A stretch of DNA of 64,000 nucleotides, taken from positions 1-64,000 of the forward strand of contig CAJNOL010000044.1 in NCBI GenBank assembly GCA_905250125.1, written 5' to 3'. A program made the translations under genes and the position numbers. The stretch comes from Rotaria sordida. Lineage: Eukaryota > Rotifera > Eurotatoria > Philodinida > Philodinidae. Below the pieces are notes generated by a model. The model worked only from the letters and a program-made list of their open reading frames with translations, ran no database searches and had not been told where the DNA came from. How positions within the stretch are numbered: the first letter of the stretch is position 1; each line of letters starts with the position of its first letter. Positions 28,671-40,864 of this stretch are shown one piece after another.

Positions 28671-28822
28671 CACTATAAATTAAACGAACTATTACTTTTC
28701 ATACCATTCACACAAAATTATAACAGTTTCTTAGACAATAACCTCTTTTCAATAAAACATTTTTTTTTTCAAGACCAGTGATAGATGTCTCTCTATCAAG
28801 TAAAAATTCTTTTATTTTTAAT

Positions 28823-30351
28823 TTAACATGCATATGAAGTACATATTTTACGTTCACGAAATAGATGTAAATGATCTGTAAATATATAAATAGTAACTGC
28901 ACCAATTAATGAACCTATTTGTGTTAATACACCAAACCAAAATAAACCACGATGACCAGATTTACGCCGAAAATAATTACCAAGTAAAACACGAATAAAA
29001 TATAATATACAATATTTCAATATCCAACTCAAAGCGATTATAACTCGACCAATAAATTGATCAACTAATGGTGAACAGGGTGAAAGTTTGGCAGCAATAA
29101 ATGTATATGCAAAAAAACCAGTACCAATAATGGTAAGAATATATATGTAACGAGAACGCAAACTTGGAACTAATACACCAAGAAATGACATGAGAGGATA
29201 TGCAAATTGACAAGCTATTATTGTATGATGATAAACTTCGATTGAATAAGGATAAAGAGAAAAGCCTATAAATAATTTTTTTTATTAAAAAAAAAAAAAC
29301 GAATATTGAAATTAGAAATAAAATAAAATATAATTACTTTGTATACTTGGAGTAGCACCTAAATAAAAGAATTCATATGAGAAGATGAAACAAAAAAAAA
29401 TATTTGATTAATTTTACCAATAATAAGAATACTTGTCCAAAAACATAGAAATAAATATATTCCATGTTCTGAAAGCCAAAATTCTTTTCTGGTCATTTTG
29501 CATTCAGTTTCTAACGCATCCCTATGTTCAATAATGTCTAAATTAATATCAGTCTTTTCGATTGTACTTAATTCAATAACTGGTCTATCATCTCTAAAAT
29601 AAAATAACTTTTAAATAATAATGAAAAACAAAAATATGAATGCAAACTTTAAAATCGAAGATTCCTGCGGTTGTATATCTTTTTTTCGACCCATTCGTGT
29701 CAGACAAAGAGTAATAAATGAAATAAGTGATGCTAACATAATAACTGATAATGCTAAAAAATATGTCCGAACAGAAAATCGTGCTGGAGAATTATATTCA
29801 ACTAATTTTCCATCTTCATTTTCTATACATGATGTTTGACCTACACCTTGTGCTATGCCTAATAATGCTGGAAATAAACTAGAAAGTGCTTCACCAAGAA
29901 AATAAGCATTAATATAAACTGGTTCATAACGATCAAGAAATGGTAAAAATGTTACACTTGATGTACAATCAACAAGTGATAATGTTAATGAAAATCCCAT
30001 TAAATAAGTTGAATGTGGATTTCCATTAATTATAGTTGTTTTATTCCATACAAAAGCAAGAATAACAAGAACAACAGTACCTGTTGTTAATATAAATATA
30101 TTTACAGGAATTTCATAAGTAACACCACCATGAGAAAGTCGTCGAACAACAGCAATAATCACTACACCAATATTAGCTAGATTGGCAACAAGACCCATCG
30201 TAGCTGGTAAGTGCCATCCTTCAGGTAATTGATCGACAATTAATGGAAATTCAATCCATACACCAGATAGATTAAGCCATGAACCAACAACAAATAGAAC
30301 AACAAGTGTAGAGACAAGTATAGTCGTACACTGTGGCCTAGTCCACATCAC
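28823..30351 (-). CDS. Riboflavin transporter, SLC52A family
   Basis: Plasma-membrane uptake of vitamin B2. Four exons in phase: 29648-30351, 29418-29593, 29338-29358 (a 21-nt microexon), 28823-29265; 447 aa, the normal size. Hallmarks are the first membrane segment with GSWLNLSGVWIEFPLIVDQL, PEGWHLPATMGLVANLANIG, SLVDCTSSVTFLPFLDRY, and FLGEALSSLFPALLGIAQG. About eleven hydrophobic segments are visible, with a hydrophilic cytosolic loop in exon 2 (DDRPVIELSTIEK). The start is the first of two Met (MMWTRPQ). CATIP follows on the same strand 152 nt downstream. Confidence 0.93.
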
Positions 30352-30974
30352 TTGTTTGTAACTAATACAAAATACATGTAGAATAATCTATTATGAAAAG
30401 TTGAAATGACCTTTTATTTTTTTATAATGAGAATTTTATCTATGATAATGTGGAAAGATGTTTATATTTGTGCTTTTATATTTTGTATGTTAAGGTTAAA
30501 AATCGATGATACAACATCATATAGAACGAAAGAAAAAATAGGCACTCATTCACAATGTAGTCAAATAAGATGATTCTTATCATTCTATTATTATTACTAA
30601 AAATCTAACAAATTAATATGTTTTATTTCTGCGTAATACTAACTAATAGTCCATAGTTTACTGCTTTGAAAATCAAATATACTTCTATTTCCACATCACT
30701 TTGATTACGCATATTATTGTCAAGAATATTCTTTTAAGTTTTTCTATATCAGACTTTTCAAAACAATTGCATCTAATTAAATAAGTGATTGTAGAAAAAA
30801 ATGATTTTCTTTCTCATAATCTTATCGTTTGACAAAAAAAAAACAACTATTAAGAAATATTTAACTTACATTTTTTCTAAACTAATCGACCGAAAATTAA
30901 CTATATAAATAATCCTGTTTACTTGAGTTTAAATAACAAAAACCACAGTTTACAAGTAATTGATGGGTTTGTAT

Positions 30975-31410
30975 TAGCTAGGGGATGCAATAGTGACAAT
31001 CATTCACCGCTCCGAACTGACAACCACCATACATCAGTAACCGTTCTACCGATAGACTGTATTAATCGGTCTATAGTAGTCACCAGCATACATCGATTTT
31101 CATGTGTATATCGATGAATGTCGGTGTATAGTATACAAGGATACTCACCGGTGTGCAGCAATGTATATTCACATGTATACCAATGAATATCAATGCATAC
31201 CGGTGAGTATCCTTGTATATTATATATCGATATGCACCGATGCTTCTTTATATTCATCAATACACACTGAAATTCACCAATATTAACCGGTATACACATG
31301 AATATTGGTGCATATGAGTGAATATAGATGACTACTATTTACCCATTAGTGTGGGTCATCGGTCGACTATTTATCGGTTGACCGGTTATCGTCACCGTTA
31401 CATTCCTATT
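30975..31410. repeat. Foldback with internal oscillating repeats
   Basis: Outer arms gatgcaatagtgacaatc, tcggtctatagtagtcacc (left) and gatgactactatttaccc, cggttatcgtcaccgttac (right) are inverted relatives. Inside, tatacaaggatactcaccgg (31128-31148) and accggtgagtatccttgtat (31200-31219) form a strong palindrome. Many short units such as cacatgtataccaatga and cgatgaatgtcggtgtata recur in both orientations. It is less AT-rich than its surroundings. Confidence 0.65.
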
Positions 31411-32985
31411 ATTGACTTGTCATTTGGCGATATTCTTATGAGCATTAGTCCATATGAGTGACCTATGGGTTGAAAATATTTATATTTGCAATCAAGTGCA
31501 AAAAAATAATGCTTGGTTTTTTTAATACATAATGAATTATTGACATTAGTCATAGAACTCGATGAGAAAATGGCATATGCAGTGGGAGTAGAGATTAGCG
31601 TAATCACTATTTTTTGGTTATAGTCACAAAAGTTCTATTGAATATATTAATGTGATCTGTTACAAGACAACTATCCATAATTGTAATTTGTTATTGTTGA
31701 TGGTAGATCAGTTAAGGCTATTATTTCTTCCAATGTGTTCTCATTATTGGTCATATTCTACTCGAATATTTCACTCTTAGGACATCTGATTTAATTACAA
31801 TAAAATTATACAGAAAAAGTATAAGTTGAATAATAAACGATTGATATAGTTCAATATCTTCGACTTGTAGCAGACGAAAAGTTGCCAACAAACTTAGTCT
31901 TCTAATTATTTTGATTACATATTTTTCTCCAACAACAACTTCGAACACAGTTTAGATATGGTTTATCTTGAACGTCGTAATTGTACGAGAATGTCAAGTG
32001 ATTAGAATAATTCCTTTTTTGGTATAATGAAAGTATATCTCTTTGACACGCAAATGACACATTATTTGAATGCCACGAAGAACAACATATTTTCATTCTA
32101 TGAATATTAAATTAGATTCTTGTTCTGAGATCTAAGGAAAAAAAGGATATCAAATACTAATAATCTAATTGATGACAAATATTGATACTCAACGTATATG
32201 GATCAATATCGGGCAATTCTGCGACGAGAAATGTTGAAAATAAAAGTTTGTTCATTTACTTTCGTAACATACTCCGAAATAATCATCAGTAAACCGGCTT
32301 CAATCTACTTGTTCAATTAAGAAAAAGAAGGCTTTTCACATGATAAATTGAATGCTAGTTCGGCATCTGTTATCCTTAAGTGAAAAGAAATACAAGCATT
32401 TAATAAAAATAAGATGAATATAGAAAAAAACATCTGAAAACTTAAACTATAGCCATCAGAATTCATGAAAACTAATTAAACAGAGGAAGAATCAATTGGA
32501 TCTCAAAAATTCAGGTACGAAAGAAGAAAGTGTATTTATGATCTTGGCATTATGGCATACTTCAGTCCATACTAATAAATTTCTTCATCTCTTCATGAAT
32601 TCTAGAATAGATTTATCAAGATTTATCAAAAGTTAACAGGATTTACTAAAATTCATCGACGTGTACCGAAGTCAGCTGTGATTGGAAATCATAAGATCCG
32701 ATTCTATTTTTTATTGATTGTTTATTGAGGATCGCACTAGATCCTAGTGGTTTCAGTAATTATTGGAACCCAAGATAATGCACATTTTCTTCCTTGAAGT
32801 AAAATTATAATGAGCTTTGATGGATTTTAGTAGATTTTAGTAAATTTTAATGAACCTGATTGATTTTTGTGATTTTTTGGCATATTCTAATAAATCCTGA
32901 TGAACTTCAAAATACTCCGATGAGTTTACTGTGACAACCTTCAGGATCTAGATTCCATTTATTCTCATTTGCATCTCCGTGCATA

Positions 32986-33296
32986 ATCTTTTTAAAAGCT
33001 AAAAAAAAACAATCATCCAGTTATGAGCGGTAGAATGAAGTCGATTGATGATTCTCTAATAAAGTGCAATGTTCTCAATAAGAGCGTCAATGCAAAAGTT
33101 GACTCAAATTAGAACGCACCAGTATAAATGCATAGAAAAACGTTTTTCTATGCATTTATACTGGTGCGTTCTAATTTGAGTCAACTTTTGCATTGACGCT
33201 CTTATTGAGAACATTGCACTTTATTAGAGAATCATCAATCGACTTCATTCTACCGCTCATAACTGGATGATTTTTTTTTAGCTTTTAAAAAGATTC
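32986..33296. repeat. Near-perfect 310-bp palindrome beside the gap
   Basis: Two arms of about 155 bp, essentially identical as inverted copies, meet with no spacer at ...gaaaaac/gtttttc... (33141/33142). The right arm ends about 38 nt before the run of N. Arm identity is far higher than in the other foldbacks here: only a one- or two-base length difference in the A/T tract near the outer end was seen. Confidence 0.9.
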
Positions 33297-33333
33297 TTTT
33301 ATCAATCGGTAGACAAGACACGTGCCTACTCAG

Positions 33334-33433
33334 NNNNNNNNNNNNNNNNNNNNNNNNNNNNNNNNNNNNNNNNNNNNNNNNNNNNNNNNNNNNNNNNNNN
33401 NNNNNNNNNNNNNNNNNNNNNNNNNNNNNNNNN
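33334..33433. other. Assembly gap (100 N)
   Basis: Exactly 100 N, the conventional size for a gap of unknown length, so distances across this point are not reliable. Confidence 1.
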
Positions 33434-34163
33434 GTTCTTGGCAAAAATTTTTTGTTTTTATTTAAAAGAAATCTCTGTATAAATAATAAAGTAAAACATT
33501 TGAATGTCAACATAAAATATTCATCGACAAAGCTTCTTGATTGGTAAATGATGACTCAAACACTTTTCTTTCTATTTTTACATCAAAACAATCTAACGAC
33601 AATATTAAGTGTTGCATTGAAATAGAATTGAATCATCCGAATAATATGTGACACAGTTAAGAAAAAAAAACAAAACCAGTTTCTTTATTCTTTTATTCTT
33701 CATCCAGGCATCATCAATATTCAGTTCTGCACCATGAAATTATTTTCAATACATTATAAAATTTTTACCACAATATGTTCTATATTTTTCTTTATATGTA
33801 GTCCAATCTAAATTTTCTTTTATACTAATAATAGAATGAAGAGTGAATGCAAGACGACGAGAGATAACCAATATATACTATCGTTCTGCTCAGAGAAACA
33901 ATCTACACTATAGTCAAAATGTTATGATTCATTTTTTTCTTCGTTTTTTTTTTCTCTCTCGGTCCGTCTGTTCTTTCCTTGTTATATAGGCATTGAGCGA
34001 GCTATAATTACTTATACTAGCGGATGGTGGTGTAAACGAGAAAGACGTAAGATATTCAAAGTATGAATGATTTTATTATAATGAATTATTTAGTTGATTA
34101 TAATCACTGATGTCATGCTGTTTTTATTTATAGTTTAACTATTTCAATTAGTGATCATTAAAA

Positions 34164-35396
34164 ATGACCACAACTATGGATATTGTAGTCTGCCTTGACT
34201 GTTCATCATCGATGACATCCTATTTCAATCATATTCGTTTAGATATTCTTTCAATTGTTAATGAATTATTAATCGAACATCAAAGTGATGTTCGTATTGC
34301 ATTAATTGAATTTCAATCACATACTGATTATTGGATAACAAATATACATCCATTTACTTCATCAATGAATTTATTTCAAGAATGGATGAATGCTGCTCGA
34401 ACTGAAGGAAAAAATTCAAATGAATGTAAAGCAATTGGTAAAAAAAAATAAAAAGAAAATTATGTTTAAGAAAAGTAAAAAATGAATTTTTTTTGTTTAA
34501 TATTTTAGTCGATGCACTCGATACATCTTTGACACTTGACTGGCGTTCTAATGTAAGTAAAGTTTATTCTTTGTTTTCATTAAATAAAAATAACTTTTCT
34601 TTTTTTTCTATTTTTAAAGACAAATTTTAATCAATATCATGAAAAACTTGTTATATTAATTACTGATGGTCCTCCTTGTAATTTTCTTAATGATGAATGT
34701 TCTTTTAATAGTAAAGATCTTTGGAAAATATCTGATGAATTTGAAAAACAAGATATTACATTAGTTATTATTGGTATTGAACCTAGTATTGTTGTTTGTG
34801 ATGATTTCTATTGTGCATTAGCTAATAAAACAGGTACAAAGAATTTTCTTTGTTTTTAATTTTTAAGAAAAAGAAAAGTCAATGAAATTTTAGGTGGTGC
34901 ATATCTTCCATTAATTAATGCTTTACATGTTCTTTCTTCTGTTATACCACGAGCCATATTAGAAGAAGAAACACTCACACAATTATTTCGTCGTGCTGAT
35001 ATTCATTTTGATATTGAATATAATTCTTTATATTGTTATTCATATGTTGAAAAACGAGTACGTTTTATGATTGAATATTGTCATACAATGACTGATATTC
35101 GAAAATGGTTGTTTACATATCGTTATCAACCGATTGAATTTATTGTTGATAAAATCGATGATAATGATTTTGAACCTCATTCTCCATCATCGAATAGAGA
35201 TTATTTTCATGATTTTCTATGTCAAAATGTAAACATTATTGCTTCAACACCAATAACTGATGATGAAGGTTATCGAACAAGATTGCCGACGACGGCATCA
35301 ACGGATTCAAGTTTTATACATATAATTGCTTCGTCTGCTTCTTCATATCGTATGGAATTCGATTGGACTAGTGAAATTGATGATGAATGCTTCTAA
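34164..35396 (+). CDS. von Willebrand factor A-domain protein (intact MIDAS)
   Basis: Four exons in phase: 34164-34437, 34509-34552, 34620-34833, 34894-35396; about 344 aa. The vWA domain fills the first ~200 residues: DIVVCLDCSSSMTSY supplies the DxSxS metal-binding MIDAS motif; then ALDTSLTLDWRSN, KLVILITDGPPC, ITLVIIGIEPS and NKTGGAYLPL. The overall pattern is close to the vWA domain of alpha-kinase-type proteins (VwkA), but no kinase domain follows. The C-terminal half (from about 210) is not recognised and ends in an acidic tail (DWTSEIDDECF). No signal peptide, so probably intracellular. The next gene downstream is a paralogue with the same exon layout. Function unknown. Confidence 0.8.
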
Positions 35397-37519
35397 AACA
35401 AATTTTTTAACCGTTAGTTTTTTGTCATGTTCGACTTTATAATCTTAAACAAAAGTATTCAAGATTTTTTATGATAGACTTAACATTATCTTTTTCACTC
35501 TCTCTTTTTTTTTTCTTTATAGTTCAATTCATTGAATTTATTTCGTTTCGTTTTGTTTGTGCATTCATATTAAGGCTTAATCTTCTTTTATTTCTTTAAT
35601 TAGTATATTTAAGTAAGAAGATAGGCCTTTCGCTTCTTTTGATTTATTGACTTTTTCCCGTTTTCATTCTTTTGACAAATGTTATTTTTTTGTTGTCAGA
35701 ATCTTTTGCACTATTTAGAATGTTTCGTTTTTCTAACCTTTTTCTCATTGTTACAGATGTTCTCGTTTGTGAATCTACGTAGTTATATATATACAGATTA
35801 ACACTTGTGCTTTGTTGTTGACATTTATAAACATGATTCCATGTAAAAAAAAAAAAAGAGAGGCAAGAAAAAAAAAACTTTTTCAGTTATCTTATTATTC
35901 TCAATATCGCGAAGAAAGAAAAAAAAAAATTTTAACGCTTTAAATCAACAACTGATTGACGTATAACATATGTAAAGTTTATCTATTATGGCTGTATGAA
36001 AAAAAAAAGAAAAGATAAATGAATTGATTTTTCATTTATTTTTGTTTTTATTCAATATTTTTCTAATTGATTTACTGCTGTGTGTGTTTATTTAAGATTT
36101 TATCTATAATAGTTGATCATGATGCTGAGTGAATTTTTTTTTTGTTATAGTTGATTTGAGATGATTATGTCTATTGTAAATAATACACGTGTCGAGAGCA
36201 TAGAAGAAAATCTATTGTTTTTGGGAAGAATAAACAATTTCAGTAGGAACATTCTAACATGATATTAATAATCCATGGAAAATTTTTTAATTTTCTTGAA
36301 TTGAAAAATATCAAAAATGACAGTTTCTTTGTTCAAGACAATCACTGTCATTCTTTGCAATAAAACAATGTTTTTTTTCTTTCTTCCAATAGTTAAGTGT
36401 ATGGTGTAAGCTAATAAACGACTGATATTCAACATTATATTATGAATCATTTCTTTATGAAAATGATTCATCGAATTAGTCACAAGACAACATTAAAAAT
36501 GTCTAATTCTCAGTCTATATAATCAGAATTTTTTTCTTTCTCTTATCAAAATATTGAAAATACAGGAATTATGAAAGGTGTCTACACAAGACACTTCATT
36601 TAAAAATGAACTATTTGCTTGTGAGAATAATAAGAATCAAGATATGAAAAATAGAGATAATTCTTGTTCAAAAGTTATGTAGAGAAAATACTATGTTGAA
36701 ATATTGTATTAACATTTTCTACTACTAGCTTTAATTAAGAAACAAAATGTATCATTTTATCTCGTTGATAATACTGATTGGAATAAAAACAAAAAATTAT
36801 AATGTAGCTGATTTATTTCATATAAAGCATATGTTCTGACTGTATGTAAATGATAATATGAAAATCATGAGTTAGTTATTGTTGTAGAGCATAGTGCATA
36901 TTTTCATTGACTGAGAAATATGAAGAATAACATAGAATTAAATATAATTTCGTCATTTCCTATTTTGTTGCTGTTCTTCTGTAGGGAAAAGTCATTAAAA
37001 TAATCACTATTTGTCATTGCATCATACTTATTAGGCATGACAAAGACAGTTGATATAGTATATTCCGTCGAATATATAGATATTTATGAAATATCGATGA
37101 TTGTTTTGCCTGACTTTTAAAAAAAAGAAGTTGTCGTCGTTCTATTTTGACTAATAGTTACCTTGACTAGAATAATGCTTGTACTTGAAGTATCATTTAG
37201 TTTATGTGATTACTATTTTACACTCTTCTCTTCTTCATTTTAACTCCTTTTTTTTTTCGTCTTTCATGTCGAGCAATACGATTGTCATGTAAATGTCGAA
37301 TGAAATAAGAACATATGTTGTCTTATATTTTTAAGCCTAGACTCTCATCCTCTTTCTTTATCTTCGCAATTTCAGATTTTTATTGTCATTCCTTCTGTCT
37401 CTCACACTCATTTTCTAGTAATATCACTACCTGATAAGAGTAAACAGACATTACATACTTATTTAAGTTAAATATATTATCTTTAATAGTTAATTTTTAT
37501 TTTTCAGCTTATATTAATT
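35397..37519. other. Intergenic between the two vWA genes
   Basis: About 2.1 kb of AT-rich DNA with T-rich and A-rich runs; no exon, RNA gene or inverted repeat could be supported. An acceptor-like tttttcag lies 12 nt upstream of the second vWA start. Confidence 0.5.
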
Positions 37520-38510
37520 ATGCTTCAACATATAATGAATGAGTCGATGGATATTACTTTTCTTCTGGTTACTATGAAATCAATAAATTTTTTGCTTTCT
37601 ACAATTAGACATACGATTTCATCCATTATAAATCCTTTAATACAAAATAATTGTGATATTCGTTTGGCATTAGTCAAATTTAGATCGGGCAATGACTCTA
37701 GTGTACCAATAGTTCATTCTTTTACAAGATCAGTCGTCACTTTCACACATTGGTTAGTTACTAATCATGAATCAGTAGGACAACATACTCAAGATGGAGC
37801 TATAGCAATCCGTAAGAAAGATATTGTTTCTTTATTATCATGATTTTTCTCACTAATATTTAAGATGATGCTTTGCGAGAAGCTCTTAACCTTGACTGGC
37901 GTACAACGGTAAGTAAACTTTTTGTGTATAATAAAATTTGTCTCCACTAATTATTTTTACAAACAGGATAATGATCGATGTCATGAAAATATTGTATTTT
38001 TGATTACAGATGGTTTTCCCTGTCAAAATTTAGTTAATCCAACAGAAATACAAAATGATGATTGTTCATGTGCTTGTGATGACCTATGGGCAATCTCCAA
38101 TGAGTTCGTAAATCGAAATCTTACATTAGTTATTGTGGGTATTGGTCCAATTGTTGGTATATGTGATAGCTTGTATGGTGCTATAGCTAAAAATACTGGT
38201 AAATGGATTCTTTGTTTTTTTTTTATTGTATCATAGTTTTGTTCTTATCTACCTTTTATGCTCAGGTGGAGAATATGTTCCATTAACAAATGCTAGTCAT
38301 GTTTTATTTTTGTCTATTCAATCGATTATAACACAAGGATATACATTGTCACAATCATTTCGTCATATAAAGCAAGAAGAATTTGAAAAAAATTCATCAT
38401 ATCATCATTCAATCATACAACAACAAGATCAATCTGAAATCAAACATTGTCAAATAATGGCTCAAAAAGGAGCATGGCTATTAGATCATTTTCATCATGT
38501 TAATTCTTAG
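37520..38510 (+). CDS. von Willebrand factor A-domain paralogue, MIDAS lost
   Basis: Four exons in phase: 37520-37811, 37865-37908, 37967-38198, 38266-38510; about 270 aa. Exon 2 is 44 nt in both vWA genes and intron phases match, so the two arose by tandem duplication. Shared blocks: ALREALNLDWRTT, NIVFLITDGFPC, LTLVIVGIGPIVGICD, NTGGEYVPLTNASHVL. The DxSxS motif of the neighbour is replaced here (MDITFLLVTMKSINF), so metal binding at the first MIDAS loop should be lost. It has a Cys/Asp-rich insertion after TDGFPC (DDCSCACDD) and a shorter, different C-terminal tail rich in His and Gln. The reading frame is intact, so it may be functional. An acceptor-like tttttcag lies 12 nt upstream of the ATG. 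Confidence 0.75.
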
Positions 38511-39169
38511 TGATAATCATACATCATTTTTTTATTTATTATAAAACAGTAAAAAAAATCGGTATAATAATTCGATTACTATCTGTAGCTTTTTAATACC
38601 AATGGTGAATTTAGAGAGGGTACTGGAGCCAATCGCTTGTCTCTTTCGAAATATTTTTTGATTTTTCTGAGCAGAAAATGCCCAAAAATGAGTCGATATG
38701 AACTCTAACAGACTTTAAAACATATTTTATGACCATGATCACCTCGTTTTCCAGCATTCTAGATCCACCACTGGTTAATGCTGATGCTTTTTGTTTTTTA
38801 CGTTTATGAAAAAATAAAAGAATGATTGGATCCCTTGTAATCCATGTCGATTCATAAAAACAGCTGGTGTCATCTATAAAAATTCTTCGTCTGATTAATA
38901 GAATATTTATATTCATATATTAGTTTCTATTAAATATTTAATCTAAATGAAGAAATTTTTATCTTATCATTGAAACAAATTTTTCATCAATTCATCGAGG
39001 ATAATAATTAACCAATCAGAGTTATCGTGAAGATGATGTTGTTTATTTGTTACTATTCCATTGCATTTATTTATTCATTTTTTTAAACGAAAAGAAGAAG
39101 CATATGAGTCTTGTTCGATATTTTGATTTGAAAATGAAAACATTTTGTTTTAGATCGCTTTAGGCAAAT
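38511..39169. other. Intergenic, vWA paralogue to RPS9
   Basis: About 660 nt, AT-rich, no gene seen. Its end holds gttttag 16 nt before the RPS9 ATG, consistent with a spliced leader or 5' UTR intron. Confidence 0.5.
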
Positions 39170-39925
39170 ATGCCACGCGTTCCACTTGTATACAACAAGA
39201 CCTATTCGACGCCTCGTCGTCCATATGAAAAAGAACGTCTCGATCAAGAACTTGAACTTATCGGTAAATTTGGTTTACGAAATAAACGTGAAGTATGGCG
39301 TGTTCGTTATACATTGGCCAAAATCCGAAAAGCTGCCCGTGAGTTATTAACACTCGACGAAAAAGAGCCAAAACGATTATTCGAAGGTTTGTTGCATAAA
39401 AAAAAATATCTTTCCAAAAAAAAATAAAACAAAAATTTATTATTTAAGGTAATGCTTTACTTCGTCGTCTTGTTCGAATTGGTGTACTTGATGAATCGAA
39501 AATGAAGCTCGATTACGTGTTGGGTTTGAAAGTTGAGGACTTTTTGGAACGTCGTCTTCAAACACAACTTTTACGACTTGCTCTTGCTAAAAGTATTCAT
39601 CATGCACGTGTACTTATTCGACAACGTCATATTCGGTAAAATTAATAAAAATTAAGATTAATAATTCCTTTTGTTATTTATTAAATAGTGTACGAAAACA
39701 AGTAGTCAATATTCCATCTTTCATTGTACGACTTGATTCGCAAAAACATATCGATTTTGCTCTTCGTTCACCATTATCCAGCGGTGGTCGACCAGGTATT
39801 TATTTATAAGAATCTTATTTTTCTTAGTTACATATTTTTTTTTTCTTTCTATAGGTCGTGTTAAGCGAAAAAATATGAAAAAAGGCGAAAAGACTGGCAA
39901 TGATGAAGATGCCGATGAAGATTAA
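39170..39925 (+). CDS. RPS9: 40S ribosomal protein S9 (uS4)
   Basis: Small-subunit ribosomal protein that helps start 40S assembly and decoding-site accuracy. Four exons in phase: 39170-39386, 39449-39635, 39689-39795, 39855-39925; 193 aa, the normal size. The sequence is highly conserved: [80 protein letters not shown] and SSGGRPGRVKRKN. The tail is acidic (NDEDADED). The start is unambiguous ([10 protein letters not shown]). Confidence 0.98.
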
Positions 39926-40864
39926 ACTTTATATGAATATACATACACACAAGCAAAGAAATTATTCAGCGAGACAGTCATAAATGACTACCATCATTTG
40001 TTTTTTTTTTGTTTTTTTATACTTGTGTTGTATGTATTCTTGTTTTGCTGACTTAATTGTCATCAAATACAAGAGAACAAAAAGAAGAAAATAACCGATG
40101 TGTTCTCTGAATAGAGAAGAAAATATATTAAATATTCACAATTCTTTATTTGTAAACATATTTTTACACAAAGAAACTACGATACAAATTGATTATGATC
40201 CAGCAAAAACTTGAATCATATATTTCATGTAGAAAATAGCATTTAGTTAAGAAGTTTTTAAGAGATCTTGATCTGATTACAAAAAGACAATTCATAAAAA
40301 AAGGATCAACTGATGTGTGAAATTTTTTTTCAAAAGCTTTTTCTCGTCATCATCTGATGTAGAATAAGTATGTAGATTTTTTTTTTGTTATTACTGGTCT
40401 GTTTCAATATCATTTAAATGAGTAAGTCTTGTGAAAAAAAGAAATCATAGAATCAGTTGCTAAAGATATTCAGTTAAAACAATTATATAGCACTGAAATG
40501 TTATGAAATCAAATTAGCACCAATTTAAAGAGTAATAAACACTTATAAGACTTGTTTCAAAGATTATCTTTCGTTCAAAGTCCGACGTTGGAATTTAAAA
40601 AAAAAACAATACTCTATTGCAACAAGCGAGTTTCAAAAGACAGTTAAATATTTTTTTTAATATAACTCCTTCATTGACTTTACAATAAAATTTGGTAATA
40701 CAATGCTTTTAACAACATAGCTTATTTTATTACCGACTTACGTTGACATCTATCATTTCTGATGCGGAATTCTTGATCCATTAAATACTTTTTGTAGATC
40801 CAAACTTATCTATCAAAAGATTTTATAGAAATCTCATCTATTACGATTCTTCTTTGCTTAAATT
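39926..40864. other. Intergenic, RPS9 to ADCK2
   Basis: About 940 nt, AT-rich, no gene seen. It should contain the promoter of the four-gene cluster that begins with ADCK2. Confidence 0.5.

Larger units (their letters stand above)
30352..34163. other. Repeat-rich intergenic region with assembly gap
   Basis: No gene recognised. It holds the foldback at 30975-31410, cryptic repeats of a gattTTActaaAATtcatc-like unit at about 32600-32930, the palindrome at 32986-33296, the gap and, near 34042-34132, a possible 5' UTR intron of the first vWA gene (donor gacGTAAGA, acceptor tttatAG). Confidence 0.5.
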
